A stretch of 64,000 nucleotides of DNA from Plectosphaerella cucumerina (taxonomy: Eukaryota > Ascomycota > Sordariomycetes > Glomerellales > Plectosphaerellaceae): NCBI GenBank assembly GCA_020746995.1, contig JAGPXD010000002.1:2170001-2234000 (forward strand). Reading direction: 5' to 3'. The translations under genes were made by a program, and so were the position numbers. Of this stretch, positions 56,094 to 64,000 are shown piece by piece (position 1 is the stretch's first letter; every line of letters starts with the position of its first letter). Under the pieces are notes generated by a model. It worked only from the letters and a program-made list of their open reading frames with translations. It was not told where the DNA came from and did no database searches.

Positions 56094-57344
56094 ATGGCTT
56101 CGGCAATAACAAGATCGGCCCTCTCGCGGCCCCTCCGGGTCGCCGCGGCGCAATTGTCCGGCGCCCACGCCCTCCGCGCCTTCACAACCACAGCGGCCGC
56201 CCGCCTCCCCACAGGCTTCGGCAGCCTCTCGTCATCATCCCAGGGCGGCGTGCCCGCCTACTTCCAGAAGCCGTCGCTGCCGGCCAACACGGTGGTCCGC
56301 TTCGTGCCGCAGCAGACGGCGTGGATCGTCGAGCGCATGGGCAAGTACAACAGGATACTCGAGCCCGGCCTGGCCATCCTCGTGCCCTTCCTCGACCGCA
56401 TCGCCTACGTCAAGTCTCTCAAGGAGGCTGCCATCGAGATCCCCAGCCAGAGCGCAATCACCGCCGACAATGTGACGCTCGAGCTTGACGGCGTGCTGTA
56501 CACGCGGGTGTTTGACGCCTACAAGGCAAGGTGCGTTTGCGTCCAGGCCGAACCCGAGCCTAAAAGCATCAGCTAACACGCCCCTCTCAGCTACGGAGTC
56601 GAGGATGCGGAATACGCCATCTCCCAGCTCGCCCAGACCACGATGCGCTCCGAAATCGGCCAGCTCTCCCTCGACCACGTCCTCAAGGAGCGCGCCGCGC
56701 TCAACACCAACATCACAGCCGCCATCAACGAGGCCGCCCAGGCCTGGGGCGTCACCTGCCTCCGCTACGAGATCCGCGACATCCATGCCCCCGCCGGCGT
56801 CGTCGAGGCCATGCACCGCCAAGTCACCGCCGAGCGTTCCAAGCGCGCCGAGATCCTCGAGTCCGAGGGTCAGCGCCAGAGCGCCATCAACATCGCCGAG
56901 GGAAAGAAGCAGTCGGTCATCCTGGCCTCCGAGGCCCTCAAGGCCGAGCAGATCAACCGCGCCAGCGGTGAGGCCGAGGCCATCCTCCTGAAATCAAAGG
57001 CCACGGCCGCCGGTATCGAGGCCGTCGCCCGCAGCATCGCCGAGGGCGACGACGCCGCCCGCAGCGCCGTCAGCCTGAGTGTGGCCGAGAAGTACGTCGA
57101 CGCCTTCGGCAAGCTTGCCAAGGAGAGCACCGCCATCGTCGTGCCCGGCAACGTGGGCGATATCGGCAGCATGATCGCCACGGGCCTGAGCGTGTTCGGC
57201 AAGGTCAATGAGACGCAGGCGCGCGCCGTGGCCAGCCGCGTCGTTCAGTCGGAGCAGCAGCAGTCCGAGGAGGAGGCCGAGAGCGGCAAGGACCTCAAGG
57301 ACACGGTGCTGGAGAGCTTTGACCGGACGACTGGCAGGGATTAG
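56094..57344 (+). CDS. Mitochondrial stomatin-like protein (SLP2 type, SPFH domain)
   Basis: A 396-aa SPFH/prohibitin-family protein. Exons are 56094-56530 and 56591-57344, intron 56531-56590. The N-terminus is a mitochondrial presequence: no acidic residues in the first 40, Arg/Ser/Ala-rich (SALSRPLRVAAAQLSG). The SPFH domain starts at VVRFVPQQTAWIVERMGKYNRILEPGL, followed by EIPSQSAITADNVTLELDGVLY and TTMRSEIGQLSLDHVLKERAALN. A long coiled coil (EAMHRQVTAERSKRAEILESEGQRQ and similar) and the C-terminal SVAEKYVDAFGKLAKES region match human SLP-2. These proteins form ring scaffolds at the inner membrane that bind cardiolipin and prohibitins and stabilise respiratory complexes. The C-terminal tail is acidic and Gln-rich. 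Confidence 0.95.
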
Positions 57345-57903
57345 GCGGGTGTCTATGGGAAAAGGCGTTTGCTGGGTAGACCCGGGCATTGTGCATACTA
57401 CTGTAAAATAGGTACCACTACCAAACTCATCCTAGGGCAAAAGGCACAGCCCTGCATTACAGCGTTTCAAGGCTTGGAGAAGTGACAGTCATGGGGCAGT
57501 AATCAACGTGACATCACTCAAGCACTTCAAAATGAGTAGACTCGGAATCTATTATCCTGAATCTCGGCCATCTCTGGCCCTCCCAATCGGCCCTCGGCCC
57601 CTATCTCGCCGTTCGCCATGATATTACCGCCCCATAGGTATGAAAAAAAGATAACATTGCCCGATGAGGGGGCGTCCCGTTCTTTGTTGATACACCATCC
57701 GTGAGAGAAACCCTCGTGCCATGAGGGTGAGATATCCGTCCCCTCAATGTGTGAGTCCAGATAAAATACAAAGCAGAGTGTCGTGAGTGTTTGAGTGTGA
57801 GTGTAGGTCTAGGAAAACATTGCAGCAAAGCGTTGCTGCTGCTGCTGATTATGCGTGAGGGGCGAGGGTCCTGCCCTTGCCTGTGTATGATGTAGTGGCG
57901 TCT
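57345..57903. other. Intergenic between convergent genes
   Basis: About 560 bp with both 3' UTRs. A short TGC-triplet run lies at 57830-57847. No gene recognised. Confidence 0.5.
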
Positions 57904-60408
57904 TCAGCCATCGTCGCCCCAGCAGTCGACTTCTGGGCCCGCGGTGCCGACGGCACTGAGACGAACGGCCTTCTTGCGCGTCATGTTTCCAGCAGGGGGC
58001 GCAAGCATGCTGCCGTCACCTGCGCTGCTGCCACTTCCGCTACCACCGCTGCTGTAGAACGGCCGCCTCCCGTCGTCGGACCCGGACATGCCGTCGTCAA
58101 AGTCCATAAAGTCGCTCAGATCGGGACTCGGCTCAACATATGCCGCGGGCTTCTGCGCGCTCCGGCTCGAGCGCGTCGCAGACTTGACCGTGCTCCCCGT
58201 CGACGTCCCGGAGCCCTGGTGGCGGAGCACACGATGCTGCTTCTCCTCCGGCCCACGGATCGTCGCCTGCGAGCTGGTGTGCTTGTGCCCTCGGAGCTGC
58301 TGCCTTGCCTTGTGCACATCCCCCTCGGCTTCCGCAAGCATCGTCTCGCGCATCATGGCGCGCTTGTTCCGCAGTGCGGCGAGGAGCATCTGCTCCTGGC
58401 GCGTGACGGCCATCAGGCGCGGGTTGCTCGACGTGCCGGCACCGGGGGCGGCGGCGTCAAAGGTCATGTCGGGCTGTAGGCAGAACTCAACGGAGGAGGG
58501 GCTCAGGGGAGGTGTGGGCTGGTCGCCGGCGCGGAGGGAGGCCGGGGCGGTGCCGTCAAGGTCGACGTCGACATCGACGCCGGAGAGGGAGCGGGCTGTC
58601 GAGGCGACGGGGCGGAGGTTGACGGCGCGGGCCTCGTGGACGCCGTAGGAGGGGGGTTGTTGCGTGGGTAGGGGAGGGGCCTGGGTCTTGTTGACGGAGC
58701 TTGTTCGGGGGCTGACTGTAGGCTTGAGACTGCCGGGGGATCCTCCGCCGGGAACGGTGAGATATGTTGATCCGGCGGTTGTGGCGAGGCTGCCGCGTTT
58801 GCCGCCAGACTTTCTGCTCGCTGAGTCGGAGTCTGCGCCGCGAGAGCAGACGGAGCGTCTTGATGCCGGGCTTGGTGGCTGCGGCTGCTGGTGGGAGGCG
58901 ATGGACGGAACGGAGCGTCTGGATACGGCGTCATAGCCGTCATCGGCGTCCGAGTCGCCTTCCGAGTCGGATGAGAGGGAGAGGATGCTGCGACCCTGGC
59001 GGTCTTCCGAATCGGCGGCGCTGGCGGTGGTGTGGCGCGACGTCTTGGTATGTCTGCTGGAGACGCTGGCAAGGCTGGAGGGGTAGTCGTGGTCGAGGCT
59101 GGGGAGGGTCTCGGCGGTGGACTGGCGGGAGCGAGTGCTGGAGGGGGCGGTTGTGCGGCGGATGGGCTCGCGGATGACGGGGTTGGAGGTGGTGGTTTTG
59201 ATGCTGCTGGAGGCGGTACTGTGCCGGGGGTGGAGGGGATGTGGTGGTAGTTGCGGTAGTGGTTGCTGTGGTGGTGACTTGAGCGCTGTAGGACCGACTG
59301 GAGCGGCGGGGAAGTCTGAGATGAGGAGACGGGTGGCGGCTGCGTCGTCCTCATGCTCGGCATGGGCTTCGTCGTCCTCTTCCTCGGCTGGCGACTCGAG
59401 GACGTTGCGGAAGGCTGCGCGCTCGTAGTGGTCGTACAGGTCTCGGGGGCAGTGGACGGCTGTGCTTGTGCCTGTTGACTTGGCCCCGTGTGCGCCGTTG
59501 CTGCTGCTTGACCGTGGGCGATGTGCCGGCGATGCCGTCGTTGCTGCCGCTGCCGCCGTCGCGATCTCAGCAAGGCGTTCCCTCGTCGGTTTCCTCAGCA
59601 GACGGCGCGGCGTTCGTGGTGACGGCGGCGTTGAGTACGGTGTGTCGGGGGAATTGGATGGTGCTGTGGAGGAGAGACTGCTCCTTAGACTGGCTGAGCT
59701 CGGTGAAGGGCGGACAAAAGCCGAGTCGCGGAATCTGCCGTTGCTAGAGGAAGAGGAGAAGAGATGGGAGAGGTTCAGCCTGCTGGGCCTCTTTGCTGCG
59801 CGGGCAGTAGACGCCGTAGATGCAGCGTCGGAGAGTGACGCAGCTGCGGCGGCACCATCTACATCGAGCAGAGCGCTGGCTTTTGACGGCAGGCCTTTTG
59901 CCATGGCAGAAGAGGATGTCTGCTGGGAGATGGACAAGGGCATCTTCGACTTGTCATACCACGACTTGAGCGTCGAGCTCGACTGCCGTCGGCGCAAGCT
60001 GGAAGCATCGGACATGTAGTCGCGGGACTCAAAGGTAGCTGCGTCGTCGGCATTTGGCCTTCCTGCATGGACATAGGCGGGTACCGTTTCCGACTCGACC
60101 TCCCAGCGGTTCACGTTCCTCGTCGGCCTGGGTCCATCTTCTGTTGTCGTCGTCTGTCGGCGGTAGGCTGTCGTGGCTGTCGATGCTGAAGTGGTAGTTC
60201 GTTCGGATTCTGAGACGGAGATGCTGATGCCCGAGGCGGAGGACTCGGAGTCATCCCATTGGCGCGGGGAGTGGGCGTCGATGCTGAGGTCTGCGGCGCC
60301 GAGGATGCGCTGGGCTTTTGACATGGGCGTGGACACGAGGGGACCGATGGTGCTCTGGTGTTTCTGGCGGCGCCCGGGGAGGGGGAAGGTGAACGACGTC
60401 CTCCCCAT
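57904..60408 (-). CDS. Ser/Thr/Pro-rich, largely disordered protein, 834 aa
   Basis: A single open frame. I chose the ATG at 60408 (MGRTSFTFPLPGRRQKHQ) because the residues encoded upstream to 60789 are Pro/Leu-rich and look like translated leader. No catalytic domain is recognised. Ordered islands sit in long Ser/Thr/Pro tracts: the N-terminal SFTFPLPGRR and QRILGAAD segment; RPSRLNLSHLFSSSSSN near residue 210; a central acidic AEEEDDEAHAEHEDD; and a C-terminal helix QEQMLLAALRNKRAMMRETMLAEAEGD. The last is followed by SDFMDFDDGMSGSDDGRRPFY. The many SP, TP and RxxS sites suggest a phosphorylated scaffold or polarity/septation regulator, but that is a guess. No signal peptide or membrane segment. 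Presumably Pezizomycotina-specific. Confidence 0.75.
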   Translation of the reverse strand: MGRTSFTFPLPGRRQKHQSTIGPLVSTPMSKAQRILGAADLSIDAHSPRQWDDSESSASGISISVSESERTTTSASTATTAYRRQTTTTEDGPRPTRNVNRWEVESETVPAYVHAGRPNADDAATFESRDYMSDASSLRRRQSSSTLKSWYDKSKMPLSISQQTSSSAMAKGLPSKASALLDVDGAAAAASLSDAASTASTARAAKRPSRLNLSHLFSSSSSNGRFRDSAFVRPSPSSASLRSSLSSTAPSNSPDTPYSTPPSPRTPRRLLRKPTRERLAEIATAAAAATTASPAHRPRSSSSNGAHGAKSTGTSTAVHCPRDLYDHYERAAFRNVLESPAEEEDDEAHAEHEDDAAATRLLISDFPAAPVGPTALKSPPQQPLPQLPPHPLHPRHSTASSSIKTTTSNPVIREPIRRTTAPSSTRSRQSTAETLPSLDHDYPSSLASVSSRHTKTSRHTTASAADSEDRQGRSILSLSSDSEGDSDADDGYDAVSRRSVPSIASHQQPQPPSPASRRSVCSRGADSDSASRKSGGKRGSLATTAGSTYLTVPGGGSPGSLKPTVSPRTSSVNKTQAPPLPTQQPPSYGVHEARAVNLRPVASTARSLSGVDVDVDLDGTAPASLRAGDQPTPPLSPSSVEFCLQPDMTFDAAAPGAGTSSNPRLMAVTRQEQMLLAALRNKRAMMRETMLAEAEGDVHKARQQLRGHKHTSSQATIRGPEEKQHRVLRHQGSGTSTGSTVKSATRSSRSAQKPAAYVEPSPDLSDFMDFDDGMSGSDDGRRPFYSSGGSGSGSSAGDGSMLAPPAGNMTRKKAVRLSAVGTAGPEVDCWGDDG

Positions 60409-63400
60409 GGTTGCGAGTTTGGGGGGGTGTTGCTCTGCTGGTACAGCTACTGGCCTGCTGGCGGCAGCGGTCGTCAGTCGTGCAGGTGCATGGGGAGGGT
60501 GGAAGTATAGTAGTAGAGGGTAGAAGAAGCAGAGACGGATGGTAGATGGGGAGCGAGGCAAAGTCAAAGTCAAAGGGCAGGCCACCCGTTCATTTCCGCC
60601 GTTGGAGCAACTGCTGAGCACAGGCAGGGTAGGCCAGGTAGGGCAGAGAGTCAGAGCAGATGCACGACTCGCCGTGGCCTCGGCCTCTTCTTGGGGGGCA
60701 CTGGGCACTGGGGGGGAGGGAGGGACCTGAAGAAAGCGGGAGAGAGTGGGCGGCAGATGGGAGGGATTACCTTGTCCGGAGCCCGTCACAGTCGGACGCG
60801 GGCTAGCGATTCATCCAGTCTATTGCCCCCCTTTTTTATTTTGTCTGTGTTCTGCCCGGTTGCGGGTTGGGGAAAAGGCCTGGCCGTCTGATGTTCTGAT
60901 GTCGTCGGGTGTTCGCCTTGATTGAGAGGGCGGGTTTGCTCAGCTGGCTGCGTCCTGGCGAGTCCGTGGAAGAGAGAAGAGCCGGGTGATGCGTCGGGTT
61001 AGACTCGTGAGCTTGACGGGACGGCAGCAGGGCCGGACTCTGCGACGGCGCGAGTTGGGTCAGGGGACGGGCGAGACGGGGTCGAGTGTCTGACGTGCCA
61101 GTGCCGCTTCGAGTTGGCTTTGGTTGATGTGGACGGGTCTGGGCTGGGTCTGAGGGCGTATGTCTTTTGTCTTGTAGTCGTAAGGTAGTCCGTGGGAGGC
61201 AGATCTTGGCAGCAGTGGATATGTTGGAGGAGCGTGTGTTCAGGGTGGAGGGAGAGAACTTGGAAGAGGAGAGGGAGAAGGACAATGCAACATGAACCCA
61301 GCTGGTTCTGCAGCGCTTCTGCAAGCCAACGGTTGTGTTTCTGCAGGACTAGGAGGACGAACAGTTTGTAGAGTAGGATCGGCGGAGGGAAGGGAGAGGC
61401 AGACCTTCTCCCCCCAGTCCCCCGTCCACCATCCACCACCACGTCAACCTCGCACCGAAGAAACTCGGCACTCTTCTCCCACTGGCAAGGACCATCTCCC
61501 AGCCCGGCACTCGCCCGTCCGCCCGCGTCCGCGCCGCCTCAACCAAACCAGAGGGACCACGGCACCACGCTCGCTCGCTCGCTCGCTCACGCACATGAAC
61601 CGTCCGTCGCTCCACCAGGCCGGGGCCACCACCTGACTTGCAGGCCGACGGACGATGTGGGCATCCGTCGATTTACTGTCAGGGGGGACCCCGGCCCAGG
61701 GGGGGCTTGCATCCTGGCAGCATCCGGGCTACCCCCTGGTCGGACGCAACGGTGGGAGTTCTGGAGAAGGTCAAAGCACACTCTCTGCTGGCGACGGCAT
61801 CCCTCTCCAGTTCTGTACGAGCGAACATCATCGGCTTCGTGGCATTGGAACAAGCATGTGGTCCAGTGTGGCCCGAGGATGGTGAGCCGCCGGGGACTTA
61901 CACCGTCGCGTGGCACATCGGAGATGCACCACGGGCATGCAGGAACACAAGAGAAAAGCAACACGGCAGAAACAGAAACAAATGCCCAAGAACACGAGGG
62001 TAGAATCTCAAAAATGCCACCTTATCTGGAACGCGGCTCTCCGCGGCCGGCCTCGGCGCGGAGGGCGGGCGAAACGGCATCGTGGAACCCGGCAGGCCGC
62101 ATCGCCTCTGCCCGGGCAGCCGCTGCAATTTTGCTGTACCTGCGTATTTCTGCCTGTCCCATCTTTTCGCTCGTGTGCCACCAGAGGCTTCTTCTCCTGC
62201 GTGGCATGCCGGCAGCCACGCCTCATCTCACGATGCGTGCGGCGTGCGACGAGCCGGACACGACGGATGCAGAAGCAGATGCAGGTAAAAGTAGAATACC
62301 GGAGTCCCTCTGATCAGCCCGCTGTGGGCCGCCTGCTCTTGTCCCTGTCGAGATGACAGGGGCCCGTAAAAGGGGGGCAATTTCAGGGCCATTTCAGGTC
62401 GATGATCACCCCCGACAGCGTCACCCTTACCATCCCCCTCCTCCTCGTGGACGTGGCGATGGCACGTTGAATCACTCTCGACCGCATCTACGAGTACAAC
62501 ATCCTCCTCTTCTTCTGTTGTCATCCGAAAACTTCCTCCCTCGAGACTTTTCCCCGCCTTGGCCGTCACCATCGTCGCACAGAGAGCACCCTCGGCGGAG
62601 CTCTGCTGCTCGACACCAGACGCACGCGTCCTTCTCCTCCTATCCAAAAAAAGTGGCCAGACTTTCAGACGACACGCACCCACCCGCTGCGGACTGACAC
62701 TGCTCGTGTCAACCGTCCGGGGGGTCCAGAAGGGGAAGGGGGGAGAGGGGCCTCGTCTGTGCTTCCTCCCCCCAGCGGCCGTGCGACACCTGCGAACGCC
62801 CCCAGCAGCTTTGGTCGTCTGTCTGTCTGTCGGCCGTCAGTCGTCACCGGCCTATTCTCTTCGGACGATGATGAGACCAGCGCTTCTCGTAGTGGCCTCC
62901 GCCGCGCGCATCTATCATGGGCATCGCTCTTTGACGTGAGCCCGGTGCTTCAACCGGCGTCCTTCAATGCTCCCATCACGGACCCTCTGCCCCTCCCCTG
63001 TCACCCTGACTATCCCCCCGGAGAAGAGCCCCGTCCTGTGCAAGTGCTACAAAAAAGTGATGTGCTAGCTGCGGCGTGGGTCGGTGGCACCAGCACTACT
63101 GCAAGTCATGGACAGCACGTCTTGTGCAAACCAAAGCGGGCTCCGAATTTTTGTTTGATTTGGCCCTTAGCCTCCCCGGCCGGCCACCTGTCCGCCTCCA
63201 CATGCCCTGCCTCGGCTTGTGCTCCTTCAGCTGGCAAGGCACGGCACGGCGACGCAATGACTCGCCCCTGAAGATGGCATCGCCGGACATCATGAACGGT
63301 GCCAAACTCTGGCGCCTCGAACCGCTCGCCTGGGTTCTCTGGGTCTGGGTCCGCTCCCCGGCGCGAATCCTTCGGCTCTTGCTCTTGGGCACGCACCGAC

Positions 63401-64000
63401 ATGTAGTGGCTTGCAAAGCTCTGCTCGTTTCTCTGGTCCAGAACGTGACGGCTGCGTGCATGTGCGGCGGCGTGATTCCGCCGCGCTGGGACGGGTCCTT
63501 GCTGGCAAGCGAGAGAAGGCAAACAAACGCAACAGAAACGCAAACACTTTCATCATCTTGACCAACGGAGCGTCGGAGTCATGGCCCCCGACGAAGAAGA
63601 GCTGATCCTCTGATCCTCCCCTGCTTCCCTCTCCGTGGCGCCGCCCCTCGCCAGCCACACGACACAGCCTGAAGACCTGCAGCCGACTGCTCGGCGGCGA
63701 TCACACGGATCCTGCTCCGGCCGAACGCCTCCCTGGCCTCTCACCTCCCCAAGACAAGCCTTGGCATCACGCCCATCCAGCTGGCGATGTGACCGCCTGA
63801 CTCGGTACAGACACACTTCCACTTCCACAGACGGCTCTCCCCATCCGAGCGAGATATCTCCTCAAGTATTCGTAAGTATTGCCAATGGTCCAGCAAACAC
63901 TCATGTCGCACGGCCTCTTCGACAGTCGCCGTCTCCGTAAGACCCTAGTTTGGCTCGCGCACAGAGCTCCCCTTCTCCCTGCGCCAGCCACGGGGATCTC
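60409..64000. other. 3.6 kb without a recognised gene, up to window end
   Basis: This is the upstream region of the 834-aa gene. The sequence is rich in C and G with homopolymer-like G or C runs (for example 61682-61706) and a CGCT tetranucleotide run at 61567-61582. Open frames on both strands are short, overlapping, and low in complexity, without domains. It may hold a long spliced 5' leader, non-coding RNA, or only regulatory DNA. Any gene at the right edge would be truncated and I cannot see one. Confidence 0.45.
61567..61582 (+). repeat. CGCT tetranucleotide microsatellite
   Basis: Four perfect CGCT units in a row plus a partial unit. Likely length-polymorphic. Confidence 0.8.

Noticed and set aside
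60409..60789. Upstream extension of the 834-aa protein by 127 residues
   Set aside because: Composition (Pro/Leu-rich, CPTWPTLPVLSSC) looks like translated leader, and the conserved-looking N-terminus MGRTSFTFPLP begins at 60408.
1..64000. Biosynthetic gene cluster, transposon, CRISPR or prokaryotic defence system
   Set aside because: A single P450 without PKS, NRPS, terpene synthase or regulator neighbours is not a cluster. No transposase, terminal repeats or spacer arrays are visible, and gene structure is eukaryotic throughout.

Overview
This window is nuclear DNA from a filamentous ascomycete (Pezizomycotina, most likely a Sordariomycete). The evidence is short GT-AG introns of about 47 to 73 nt in most genes, third-position GC bias, genes on both strands separated by 0.3 to 4 kb, CT-rich leaders, and a plant-biomass and secretory gene repertoire (AA9 LPMO, MFS sugar transporters, PIR wall protein, M14 carboxypeptidases, a P450). 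There is no operon structure, CRISPR array, or insertion sequence. Splice sites were read by eye. For the complete multi-exon models I summed the exons and checked divisibility by three; only the AA9 gene fails, by one base.

Layout. 0-4 kb: 3' part of an MFS sugar transporter, convergent with an AA9 LPMO that carries a one-base frameshift exactly at its copper-binding first histidine, then an intron-containing tRNA read as Ala(CGC). 4-9 kb: an unknown 475-aa protein and a cytosolic-looking IlvD/Edd (sugar-acid type) dehydratase. 9-18 kb: a large VWA plus RBR-type putative E3 ligase, a cytochrome P450, and a secreted M14 carboxypeptidase. 18-22 kb: a KAP123-type importin whose 202-nt second intron contains what looks like a box C/D snoRNA. 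22-30 kb: an unknown two-exon protein, a 3.6-kb gene-poor stretch, a GPI-anchored PIR-repeat wall protein, and a U1-type zinc-finger protein. 30-38 kb: a second MFS sugar transporter, a 3.8-kb gene-poor stretch, and a second M14 carboxypeptidase. 38-48 kb: a dynamin-like GTPase with a possible SUMO-interacting motif and nuclear localisation signal, a GMPPA-like sugar nucleotidyltransferase, a stand-alone Sec63-type domain resembling the C-terminus of MER3/HFM1, and a nucleotide-sugar transporter. 49-64 kb: MON2, divergent from MMS2, then a mitochondrial stomatin-like protein, a long Ser-rich disordered protein, and 3.6 kb without a recognisable gene.

How the genes relate: there is no biosynthetic cluster. 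One theme is carbohydrate use (LPMO, two sugar transporters, sugar-acid dehydratase). A second is wall and secretory function (PIR protein, GMPPA, Golgi nucleotide-sugar transporter, MON2 trafficking factor, secreted peptidases). The rest is housekeeping (importin, UEV, prohibitin-family protein, splicing-type zinc finger). The most promising unexplained items are the intronic snoRNA candidate, the Sec63-only gene, the SIM/NLS-bearing dynamin, the inverted PIR protein, the VWA-RBR protein, and the tRNA with a Pro-like body and Ala identity elements.
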